Below are positions 57,979-64,000 of a stretch of DNA of 64,000 nt, one piece after another. The stretch is from the NCBI GenBank assembly GCA_025642075.2, contig JAODUO010001739.1, positions 1-64,000 of the forward strand, given 5' to 3'. Within the stretch, counting starts at the first letter, position 1, and every line of letters begins with the position of its first letter. A program made the position numbers and the translations under genes. A model generated the notes under the pieces. That model searched no databases, was not told the DNA's origin, and saw only the letters and a program-made list of their open reading frames with translations. The DNA is from Ridgeia piscesae (lineage: Eukaryota; Annelida; Polychaeta; Sabellida; Siboglinidae).

Positions 57979-60900
57979 TATACAGAGTAAAGGTAAGTTC
58001 TTACGTGGTGCGATGGCTATTCAGCATGAGTGCTCAATGCTTATTACGCTACACTCCCACAGACACTAGCTCGACTTTTTGGTAGCCTTCAGCCAAGCTG
58101 CACTTACTGCGCGAAGACTATTCGTACCTTGTCTATAGCCAAGTATCCATTCATACAGCTGATTGAACTGGAGCAAAGTAGAGTGAAACAGAACGTTTGA
58201 AACGGTAGCATGCGGCTCAATCCGTGTTCTCTTAGTCGAGAGTATGAAACTGTAGCCACTGCGCTACTGCTAGACTACCATCTATTTGCATACGCCCCTC
58301 GTTGTAAATATATCGACTGCAGTCTGCTTTGTGTGGGAATGTATCCTCTAGAAAGAGGAGCCTAGAGCGATGTCATGACGTCGATACTTGCCTTATTCGT
58401 CACTTGGAGCACCTGCTGCTGTGACGTCACCGACTCGAGGATCTTCATCATTGCCGCCAGGTCGCCCGACCTGATCGTTCTCTCCAGCTAAATTTAAATG
58501 TAAATGTAAAATATATGAAATTGTGTTTAAGAAAGTATAAGTGTATATAACATCATAAAAATTACATCGCCGATTTCTTCTTCTTAATACACAACAATGA
58601 CAGTCATGCAGTTTCAACATTTATGTATTGATTCCAACTTGATTAACATTTTCACGAAGAACAACATTTACTGAGCTGGTCGACACGTTGGAGTTTGACG
58701 TTATTCGATAAAATTATGCTAAAAACTGCAAAATTACCGTTCGTCAAGTTCGGACAGCGATAAACGTGTGGCACACGGATGCTATGTTATAGTATAAATA
58801 TGGAGTTGAAGATATTTATATATCGGGTGATTGGAGCTGAAGCTGTATCACAAAATACAGTGTTACAGTAACGTTAAAGAAGAGAAGACGAAGAAGATCA
58901 CAGGTGACACAACAGCGAAGACAAGTCGCGATCTGTTCCGCACTACGAGAACCACCATCCTGACGATGAGACGGTATCATTTATAAGAAAACAAGTCAGA
59001 TGCCGTGGTGCCACCTATTGTGTGGAATATGTACTAACGCATATTGGGTCTTGTTAGCACAACCACAATTGAATGCGTTAGAAATTGGTTTTAGAAGCTG
59101 CTTTAGAACCGCTCAAAATGTTTCACGCCCTGTATCGATGGGGCGGCAGGTGGTTGGGGGTGAACCTATTTAAAACCCTATACGTTTGTTAGTTTTGCGA
59201 ATTGATGAGACCACCCACATGGAACTTCACTGGTTTTCATTTCTACCTGTACCCACCTCAGTCGTTATTTCCCCCGTGTCCATTGTTACGCGATGATCCA
59301 CCACGTCGAACTCTGCGTACGTCAGCCGGACATCGACTGGTCACTCTGGGGTCTGGTCAAAGCACAACCCTACTGCAGAACGACAACCTTCGTGCACGAT
59401 CTTGTAAAACTGTCAGTTCACAACTACCGACTGTTGCCATACGTGAGCTACTCCACTCAGTACCCCTAGTCCCTGGTGTATATACTCCACTCAGTACCCA
59501 CTAGTCCCTGGTGTATATACTCCACTCAGTACCCCTAGTCCCTGGTGTATATACTCCACTCAGTACCCCTAGTCCCTGGTGTATATACTCCACTCAGTAC
59601 CCACTAGTCCCTGGTGTATATACTCCACTCAGTACCCACTAGTCCCTGGTGTATATACTCCACTCAGTACCCACTAGTCCCTGGTGTATATACTCCACTC
59701 AGTACCCACTAGTCCCTGGTGTATATACTCCACTCAGAACCCACTAGTCCCTGGTGTATATACTCCACTCAGTACCCACTAGTCCCTGGTGTATATACTC
59801 CACTCAGTACCCACTAGTCCCTGGTGTATATACTCCACTCAGTACCCACTAGTCCCTGGTGTATATACTCCACTCAGTACCCACTAGTCCCTGGTGTATA
59901 TACTCCACTCAGTACCCACTAGTCCCTGGTGTATATACTCCACTCAGTACCCACTAGTCCCTGGTGTATATACTCCACTCAGTACCCCTAGTCCCTGGTG
60001 TATATACTCCACTCAGTACCCACTAGTCCCTGGTGTATATACTCCACTCAGTACCCACTAGTCCCTGGTGTATATACTCACTCAGTACCCCTAGTCCCTG
60101 GTGTATATACTCCACTCAGTACCCACTAGTCCCTGGTGTATATACTCCACTCAGTACCCACTAGTCCCTGGTGTATATACTCCACTCAGTACCCACTAGT
60201 CCCTGGTGTATATACTCCACTCAGTACCCACTAGTCCCTGGTGTATATACTCCACTCAGTACCCACTAGTCCCTGGTGTATATACTCCACTCAGTACCCA
60301 CTAGTCCCTGGTGTATATACTCCACTCAGTACCCACTAGTCCCTGGTGTATATACTCCACTCAGTACCCACTAGTCCCTGGTGTATTACTCCACTCAGTA
60401 CCCACTAGTCCCTGGTGTATATACTCCACTCAGTACCCACTAGTCCCTGGTGTATATACTCCACTCAGTACCCACTAGTCCCTGGTGTATATACTCCACT
60501 CAGTACCCACTAGTCCCTGGTGTATATACTCCACTCAGTACCCACTAGTCCCTGGTGTATGTACTCCACTCAGTACCCACTAGTCCCTGGTGTATATACT
60601 CCACTCAGTACCCACTAGTCCCTGGTGTATATACTCCACTCAGTACCCACTAGTCCCTGGTGTATATACTCCACTCAGTACCCACTAGTCCCTGGTGTAT
60701 ATACTCCACTCAGTACCCACTAGTCCCCGGTGTATATACTCCATTCAGTACCCACTAGTCCCTGGTGTATATACTCCACTCAGTACCCACTAGTCCCTGG
60801 TGTATATACTCCACTCAGAACCCACTAGTCCCTGGTGTATATACTCCACTCAGTACCCACTAGTCCCCGGTGTATATACTCCACTCAGTACCCACTAGTC

Positions 60901-62483
60901 CCTGGTGTATATACTCCACTCAGTACCCACTAGTCCCCGGTGTATATACTCCACTCAGTACCCACTAGTCCCCGGTGTATCTACTCCACTCAGTACCCAC
61001 TAGTCCCCGGTGTATCTACTCCACTCAGTACCCCCTAGTCCCTGGTGTATGTACTCCACTCAGTACCCACTAGTCCCTGGTGTATCTACTCCACTCAGTA
61101 CCCACCAGTCCCCAGTGTATCTACTCCACTCAGTACCCCCTAGTCCCTGGTGTATATACTCCACTCAGTACCCACTAGTCCCCGGTGTATCTACTCCACT
61201 CAGTACCCCTAGTCCCCGGTGTATCTACTCCACTCAGTACCCCCTAGTCCCTGGTGTATTACTCCACTCAGTACCCACTAGTCCCTGGTGTATCTACTCC
61301 ACTCAGTACCCACTAGTCCCCGGTGTATCTACTCCACTCAGTACCCACTAGTCCCTGGTGTATTACTCCACTCAGTACCCACTAGTCCCTGGTGTATCTA
61401 CTCCACTCAGTACCCACTAGTCCCTGGTGTATATACTCCACTCAGTACCCCCTAGTCCCTGGTGTATTACTCCACTCAGTACCCCTAGTCCCTGGTGTAT
61501 ATACTCCACTCAGTACCCACTAGTCCCTGGTGTATATACTCCACTCAGTACCCACTAGTCCCCGGTGTATCTACTCCACTCAGTACCCCCTAGTCCCCGG
61601 TGTATCTACTCCACTCAGTACCCACTAGTCCCTGGTGTATCTACTCCACTCAGTACCCACTAGTCCCCGGTGTATCTACTCCACTCAGTACCCACTAGTC
61701 CCCGGTGTATCTACTCCACTCAGTACCCACTAGTCCCCGGTGTATCTACTCCACTCAGTACCCACTAGTCCCCGGTGTATCTACTCCACTCAGACCCCTA
61801 GTCCCCGGTGTATCTACTCCACTCAGTACCCCCTAGTCCCCGGTGTATCTGCTCCACTCAGTACCCCCTAGTCCCCGGTGTATCTGCTCCACTCAGAACC
61901 CCCTAGTCCCCGGTGTATCTACTCCACTCAGTACCCCCTAGTCCCCGGTGTATCTACTCCACTCAGTACCCCCTAGTCCCCGGTGTATCTACTCCACTCA
62001 GAACCCCCTAGTCCCCGGTGTATCTACTCCACTCAGAACCCCCTAGTCCCCGGTGTATCTGCTCCACCCAGTACCCCCTAACCCCCGGATTGTCTCCTCC
62101 ACTCAGTACCCCCTAGTCCCGGTGTATCTACTCCACTCTGGAACACATTGGAAGCACCAGTGAAAAACCGAGCAGTTTTAAAAACCACTTTCAACCAATG
62201 TGGCATATCATCAAGCAGCTTCACAATTGTGTATCGACTCTTGGTGTGGTTGTAACTCAGAAGGTAAGTACCTAAATCGTTAACCTCGATCACGATATGT
62301 TCCATTCGGGACTAGAAACACCGTGTCTGCTACAATAGGTCTACTTGACAACAACAACACTTCTAGGCTGCTGCCCGAATGTGTTTCTGCATGTTGATAT
62401 CCAATACCACACTATGACTCCGTGATCAAATGTCTACTCACAGATTCCAAGTTGGAAGCCAGCGTATGCAACTTCACCGTCGT
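41064..62483 (-). CDS. Large ankyrin-repeat protein, 21 visible exons (about 698 residues), 5' partial
   Basis: Gene-level entry; the exons are listed separately. Ankyrin repeats are helix-turn-helix units that bind other proteins. Every exon listed is a multiple of 3 and phase 0 at both ends, and most contain one repeat, often opening with DG, NG, LG or DKKG just after the splice site. The best repeats are [40 protein letters not shown] and [20 protein letters not shown]. No membrane segment, death domain or kinase is visible. Exon 56991-57218 is a cysteine-containing non-ankyrin insert. The N-terminus lies upstream (towards 64000 or beyond). The 3' end is unclear: reading through the last donor gives VRT then TGA at 41052-41054. 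I do not recognise an ortholog. Confidence 0.83.
41160..41658. other. Ankyrin-gene intron, nothing seen
   Basis: Unique sequence between exons 41159 and 41659. Confidence 0.5.
41659..41772 (-). CDS. Ankyrin gene exon
   Basis: Codes 38 residues, [20 protein letters not shown] then [18 protein letters not shown], an ankyrin repeat with PLHYA and VKLLFG. Acceptor ccgctag (weak tract), donor gtacgt. Confidence 0.85.
42215..42316 (-). CDS. Ankyrin gene exon
   Basis: Codes 34 residues, [20 protein letters not shown] then [14 protein letters not shown], a clear ankyrin repeat. Acceptor gtctcag, donor gtgagt. Confidence 0.92.
42384..42500. repeat. CA-type microsatellite
   Basis: Interrupted CA/CG repeats in an ankyrin-gene intron. 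Confidence 0.85.
42790..42990 (+). mobile_element. tRNA-derived SINE fragment, 3' part
   Basis: Body and tail only: ctagagaagtcgaggtggtg, aggattggatattg. Ankyrin-gene intron, antisense to the gene. Confidence 0.75.
43099..43185 (-). CDS. Ankyrin gene exon
   Basis: Codes 29 residues, [20 protein letters not shown] then LNRANYIDK, a classic ankyrin start ([16 protein letters not shown]). Acceptor gctgcag, donor gtatct. Confidence 0.9.
43793..44040 (-). pseudogene. Non-LTR retrotransposon reverse transcriptase C-terminal fragment
   Basis: Minus-strand [20 protein letters not shown] then NSFPV matches the SVAAP.LWNSLP end motif of CR1-type elements. Downstream residues diverge. Intronic in the ankyrin gene, same strand. 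Confidence 0.7.
44382..44468 (-). CDS. Ankyrin gene exon
   Basis: Codes 29 residues, [20 protein letters not shown] then VTHNLKTVE, opening with the ankyrin [10 protein letters not shown] motif. Acceptor tttacag, donor gtgcgt. Confidence 0.83.
44818..44881. repeat. AT microsatellite
   Basis: About 64 bp of AT dinucleotides in an ankyrin-gene intron, about 55 nt after the donor of the exon 44937-45023. Confidence 0.95.
44937..45023 (-). CDS. Ankyrin gene exon
   Basis: Codes 29 residues, [20 protein letters not shown] then DELLEIKDK, ending with the IKDK exit common to ankyrin repeats. Acceptor gtttcag, donor gtcagt. Confidence 0.78.
45024..45543. other. Ankyrin-gene intron, nothing certain
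   Basis: A 197-codon plus-strand ORF crosses this intron and the antisense exon 45544-45612; it has no recognisable content. Confidence 0.4.
45544..45612 (-). CDS. Ankyrin gene exon
   Basis: A 23-residue exon, [20 protein letters not shown] then IDK; the opening DGLTLREFA and helix YNLDELS are ankyrin-like. Acceptor cccacag, donor gtaagt. Confidence 0.82.
45840..46130. repeat. Dispersed repeat, copy B
   Basis: A shorter relative of copy A (39990-40445) in the same orientation. It ends about 15 nt from the donor of ankyrin exon 46145-46252. Confidence 0.65.
46145..46252 (-). CDS. Ankyrin gene exon
   Basis: Codes [20 protein letters not shown] then [16 protein letters not shown], an ankyrin repeat ([22 protein letters not shown]). 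Donor gtacgt chosen for phase; an earlier GT at AAATCAG/gtcacc would break the frame. Acceptor gttcag. A dispersed repeat ends close to the donor. Confidence 0.85.
46253..46744. other. Ankyrin-gene intron, nothing seen
   Basis: AT-rich unique sequence. Confidence 0.5.
46745..46858 (-). CDS. Ankyrin gene exon, divergent repeat
   Basis: Codes 38 residues, [20 protein letters not shown] then [18 protein letters not shown]. The [20 protein letters not shown] pattern fits a divergent ankyrin unit. Acceptor ctttcag, donor gtgagt. An AT microsatellite begins about 20 nt upstream of the acceptor. Confidence 0.78.
46879..47086. repeat. AT microsatellite with TACA interruptions
   Basis: AT dinucleotides with a tacatacata core near 46975-47010. 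It starts about 20 nt from the acceptor of the exon 46745-46858. Confidence 0.95.
47243..47368 (-). CDS. Ankyrin gene exon
   Basis: Codes 42 residues, [20 protein letters not shown] then [20 protein letters not shown] and [12 protein letters not shown]...LLQLLVDSG is a good ankyrin repeat. Acceptor tctacag, donor gtgagt. Confidence 0.9.
47439..47551. repeat. GAT trinucleotide microsatellite
   Basis: Trinucleotide gat repeats with ggt variants, intronic. Confidence 0.95.
47552..48272. other. Ankyrin-gene intron with a SINE/LINE-like tail
   Basis: AT-rich; at about 48199-48250 gaagcgccacgaac...gtggcgctatatgaaataaa resembles the 3' tail of LINE/SINE families, plus orientation. Confidence 0.45.
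48273..48365 (-). CDS. Ankyrin gene exon
   Basis: Codes [20 protein letters not shown] then [11 protein letters not shown], an ankyrin repeat with the typical NAV...GDIETV helix pair and the CNVNI exit. Acceptor ggttcag, donor gtgagc. Confidence 0.85.
48530..48915. repeat. 39-bp minisatellite, about 10 copies
   Basis: The unit contains acaccatacgtgacgtcgaa and agtgccactttatatgttt. Copies are moderately diverged. Intronic in the ankyrin gene. Confidence 0.9.
49098..49196 (-). CDS. Ankyrin gene exon
   Basis: Codes 33 residues beginning [20 protein letters not shown] and ending in the helix [13 protein letters not shown]. Acceptor gtttcag, donor gtaaga. Confidence 0.83.
49378..49650 (+). pseudogene. 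Possible LINE endonuclease fragment
   Basis: The plus-strand ORF reads [20 protein letters not shown] and [20 protein letters not shown], resembling the part of LINE AP-endonucleases just before the GDFN motif; GDFN itself is missing. Weak support. Confidence 0.4.
50000..50520. repeat. Cluster of gagcagctcgataaataa-type repeats
   Basis: At least six copies of a CTCGA(G/T)AAATAA motif with inverse partners (ttatttgtcgagcagctcga), plus a larger duplication (about 50140-50230 and 50350-50440) containing tgcatgtatttatccgtt. Probably a nested foldback transposon. Ankyrin-gene intron. Confidence 0.65.
50590..50679 (-). CDS. Ankyrin gene exon
   Basis: Codes 30 residues, [20 protein letters not shown] then [10 protein letters not shown]; the NPNSNIK ending leads into DGKSALEIA of the next exon, a normal ankyrin junction. 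Acceptor gtcctag, donor gtgggt. Confidence 0.8.
50745..50872 (+). mobile_element. tRNA-derived SINE fragment, 3' part
   Basis: Tail segment cccagagaagtctaggtggt through gcgctacataaaaacg. Ankyrin-gene intron. Confidence 0.75.
51100..51162 (-). CDS. Ankyrin gene exon: short repeat end
   Basis: A 21-residue exon, [20 protein letters not shown] then R, which follows directly on the consensus repeat and has the GQTPLD opening. Acceptor ctatcag, donor gtgagt. Confidence 0.82.
51655..51770. repeat. Interrupted GT/GC-rich simple repeat
   Basis: Imperfect gtgtgcat and gtgcgtgc runs about 50 nt downstream (minus sense) of the exon 51821-51919. Confidence 0.75.
51821..51919 (-). CDS. Ankyrin gene exon: best consensus repeat
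   Basis: Codes [20 protein letters not shown] then [13 protein letters not shown], an almost perfect ankyrin consensus ([14 protein letters not shown]). Acceptor ctgacag, donor gttcgt. Confidence 0.93.
51920..53156. other. Ankyrin-gene intron, no feature recognised
   Basis: AT-rich unique-looking sequence. Confidence 0.45.
53157..53760 (-). pseudogene. Non-LTR retrotransposon 3' end remnant
   Basis: Minus-strand [13 protein letters not shown] fits the last residues of CR1-like reverse transcriptases (FKSALKTHLF). It is followed by an AT-rich 3' region and a gcgctttataaataataata tail. The tail carries the 81-bp duplication. Confidence 0.6.
53228..53387. repeat. 81-bp direct duplication
   Basis: Two adjacent, nearly identical copies of an AT-rich segment starting aataaaataaaaagctattt, inside a LINE-like 3' end. 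Confidence 0.9.
53761..54939. other. Ankyrin-gene intron, no clear feature
   Basis: A duplicated motif (gcgatgacgtcattacgacg, near 53914 and 53958) is the only structure noticed. Confidence 0.45.
54940..55535 (-). pseudogene. Non-LTR retrotransposon (CR1/jockey-like) reverse transcriptase C-terminal remnant
   Basis: Minus-strand reading gives [30 protein letters not shown] and, after shifts, [12 protein letters not shown], the usual order of motifs (LDYCN, LQRVQNAAARL, LHWLP, RAFSVAAPKLWN) at the end of CR1/jockey-type reverse transcriptases. It has a stop codon and frameshifts, so it is dead. It lies in the ankyrin intron between 51919 and 55845. Confidence 0.75.
55734..55802. repeat. AT microsatellite
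   Basis: AT dinucleotides close to the donor of the exon 55845-55943. Confidence 0.95.
55845..55943 (-). CDS. Ankyrin gene exon
   Basis: Codes [20 protein letters not shown] then [13 protein letters not shown], a 33-residue repeat with the NGDTVIH opening of an ankyrin unit. Acceptor ggacag, donor gtaagt. An AT microsatellite lies about 40 nt after the donor. Confidence 0.85.
56444..56536 (-). CDS. Ankyrin gene exon
   Basis: Codes 31 residues, [20 protein letters not shown] then [11 protein letters not shown], the helix pair of an ankyrin repeat ([14 protein letters not shown]). Acceptor gttcag, donor gtaacg. Confidence 0.85.
56741..56789. repeat. AT microsatellite
   Basis: AT dinucleotides in the intron between ankyrin exons 56536 and 56991. 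Confidence 0.95.
56991..57218 (-). CDS. Ankyrin gene exon: cysteine-containing insert, not ankyrin-like
   Basis: The longest exon (76 residues), beginning [20 protein letters not shown] and ending [10 protein letters not shown]. It has four cysteines and no ankyrin signature until the helix [19 protein letters not shown]. Acceptor ccctcag, donor gtaggt. The frame is supported by phase 0 joins on both sides. Function unknown. Confidence 0.75.
57219..57786. other. Ankyrin-gene intron, no clear feature
   Basis: cctccgtcaagctttgtc and a following caa(c)gatgttgacaacggtt also occur near 15202, so a dispersed repeat may be present in both introns. Confidence 0.4.
57787..57888 (-). CDS. Ankyrin gene exon
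   Basis: Codes [20 protein letters not shown] then [14 protein letters not shown]: a typical ankyrin repeat ([21 protein letters not shown]). Acceptor ttgttag, donor gtgagt. Confidence 0.85.
57909..57977. repeat. AT microsatellite
   Basis: AT dinucleotides about 20 nt from the acceptor of the exon 57787-57888, next to the tail of a minus-strand SINE. Confidence 0.95.
57985..58275 (-). mobile_element. tRNA-derived SINE copy, minus strand
   Basis: In minus orientation it begins gtagcgcagtggctac (box A-like) and has a box B-like cacggattgagcc, then ttcactctactttgc and agctgtatgaatg of the family body. It lies in the ankyrin intron between 57888 and 58392, same strand as the gene. Confidence 0.78.
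58392..58487 (-). CDS. Ankyrin gene exon with GC donor
   Basis: Codes 32 residues beginning [20 protein letters not shown], a first-half ankyrin helix pair ([10 protein letters not shown]), ending QVTNK. The downstream donor reads AAG/GCAAGT, the consensus for a GC-AG intron. Acceptor atttag. Confidence 0.75.
58488..59448. other. Ankyrin-gene intron before the 35-bp array
   Basis: No exon or element recognised. Confidence 0.45.
59449..62138. repeat. 35-bp minisatellite, about 77 copies
   Basis: The unit contains ccactcagtacccactagtc and cctggtgtatatact. Copies before about 60900 mostly read ctggtgtatatact; later ones mostly ccggtgtatctact with acccccta, so the array has a clear variant gradient. 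It fills most of the intron between ankyrin exons 58487 and 62442. Confidence 0.97.
62442..62483 (-). CDS. Ankyrin gene exon: [14 protein letters not shown]
   Basis: A 42-nt exon after an excellent pyrimidine tract ending cgacag, with donor gtgagt. It joins in phase to [10 protein letters not shown], the start of the next repeat. The frame stays open upstream for about 70 codons but without any ATG, so I take the short version. It is the most 5' exon I can support. Confidence 0.6.
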
Positions 62484-64000
62484 CTGTCGAAAAACTAGCA
62501 GAAGAAACGTGCGTCCAAACGTCAGTTCGCGACGGAACGGAGCTCCGGCATTGATTTGCGCCGGCTGATTGGCGACTGCGTCAATATTACAAGCCGAGTA
62601 AAGACGTCGATTGCGGCTGTCAAAGGACAATACTGAGTCGCGGCTGAGCCGATCACAACGCGAGTGCCACGCTCCGATTACTACAGACAGAAGCGATTAA
62701 AAGTTGAGCGACGCGCGAGCGGCCAGACCGGCCCATAGCAACGGCAAACAGCGAGGGTCTAGACGGGTAAGAGGTCTGCTCCCACATTAGTCTTGCAAGT
62801 TTGGGAATGCTGCTGAAAATAGCGAGGGTCTAGATCTGGCTATAAGTTTTAATACATACGATAGACGTGTAATCACATATGATCTTGGCTCACACGTTTT
62901 ATGACATGTCTTATAAACATATGTTATACACAGTGTACATACATTTGTTACATGTGCATGTAATATTATAGTAAATGCAAATTGTACTATTTATACACGT
63001 CTATGCATCTAATGGAGCTTTGTAGATATAAAGCATTCCAATAATACGAGAAAAAAAATGGATATCGGTGAATGGGTGGGAGGGTGGTTGATGGGTCCGG
63101 TCCATTTGGAATAAAACAAATTAACATAAGTTAACATAAAATGTGGACAAATTCTGCTGTTTATATACAGTTTAAGCTGTGCTTGTAAATGTGTGGACTT
63201 TTGAGATAATAAACCAGTTACAATCCACTGATGAGTAATATGTTTTAACCATATCTTTCAATAGAAAGTATTGGGAATCTGTCTGTATATACCCCATATA
63301 ATAATTTTATCAACTTTGTTACTTGAAGACATAGATAAATGTTAATGTACCACTGCAATTTGTTGGCTTTTCAATTTTTTTGGGTGGGTGGGTGGGTTGG
63401 TGAATTCAATATTACAATGTTGTTATTACTGAAGGTTTTTACTAATACAAAGCCCCTAACATAACATCAACGGTTTATATAGCATTCCAGGCATATAAGT
63501 TACTATATTTTACCTGCCATGGTTCATCTCAATCTCTACCTTCACATTAGTAATTCTTTTTCCTTTCAATATAGGTTTCTAACTCTTTATTCCTTGCATT
63601 CCTCCATATCCAAATCTTTTTTTGCAATCATACAGTTTCTGCTGTTCATAAACACAACTGTCTCCATTCTCTACATGCATCACAGGATGATAGCAGTGTC
63701 AACATTCCATCATGTTACATATTATTTTGCATCATGGTTTGGGCTAAATATCATCCACTGTGTAAGACTATGTACCGTAGTGTCAATGCTACTCTTGATG
63801 TTGGTAGTAACACACCTGCATTAACACATATGTTATAGTTAATAATGTGTCAAGACTGAATAGATGACATGAAAGAGGAATAAGTCAGTTGTGTGTCTGT
63901 ATCACTAACCCTGGCCTAGCTGTCCTCAAGCGAAAGGACAAGACACATCAGGATTTATGACAGGCTTACAGGAAGTGTCACTGGGTATGCCTTTGACCTA
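62484..64000. other. Upstream of the visible ankyrin exons, no gene recognised
   Basis: GC-rich to about 62770 (agcgagggtctaga occurs twice, near 62749 and 62820), then AT-rich. I could not find a further phase-0 exon or promoter. Confidence 0.4.

Overview
This is animal nuclear DNA from a repeat-rich marine-invertebrate-like genome. Small exons have GT-AG (once GC-AG) introns, and there are long minisatellites, microsatellites, tRNA-derived SINE copies and non-LTR retrotransposon remnants. The SINE and LINE style looks lophotrochozoan to me (mollusc, annelid or brachiopod), but I cannot name the species. There is no bacterial-style gene organisation.

Two large spliced genes converge. The plus-strand gene (2405 to 33224, with a second possible last exon at 36098-36158) is the C-terminal half of a KIF21-type kinesin. 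Fifteen exons join in phase into 733 residues: the distal coiled coil, a low-complexity Ser/Pro/Thr linker and a seven-bladed WD40 propeller. The motor domain lies upstream of the window. The minus-strand gene (exons from 62483 down to 41064) is a large ankyrin-repeat protein. Twenty-one exons, all phase 0 and mostly one repeat each, join into about 698 residues. Its 5' end is missing, and its 3' end is ambiguous: either a stop directly after 41064 or a further exon that I could not find.

Layout: 1-2365 37-bp minisatellite; 2405-5837 KIF21 coiled-coil exons with a 33-bp minisatellite and two SINEs; 5838-12009 linker exons with a 39-bp minisatellite and a hAT-like MITE; 12010-23062 an 11-kb intron with a 22-bp minisatellite, an antisense intronless ORF pair (19219-18129) and a long GT microsatellite; 23063-33224 the rest of the linker and the WD40 exons, interleaved with 18-, 21- and 20-bp minisatellites and a palindromic MITE; 33225-37210 3' UTRs and an alternative last exon; 37700-41046 LINE debris and two foldback elements; 41064-62483 ankyrin exons with SINEs, LINE fragments, AT microsatellites and a 2.7-kb 35-bp minisatellite; 62484-64000 no gene seen.

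The most notable patterns are: minisatellites lying within about 40 nt of KIF21 splice sites at five exons; two candidate KIF21 last exons that both complete the final WD40 strand; an unrecognised antisense intronless gene with an RVxF-like PP1 docking motif and a frame break; the strictly phase-0 ankyrin exon architecture; and several foldback elements, two of whose edges lie right beside ankyrin exons. I see no CRISPR array, prophage, operon or other prokaryotic system.
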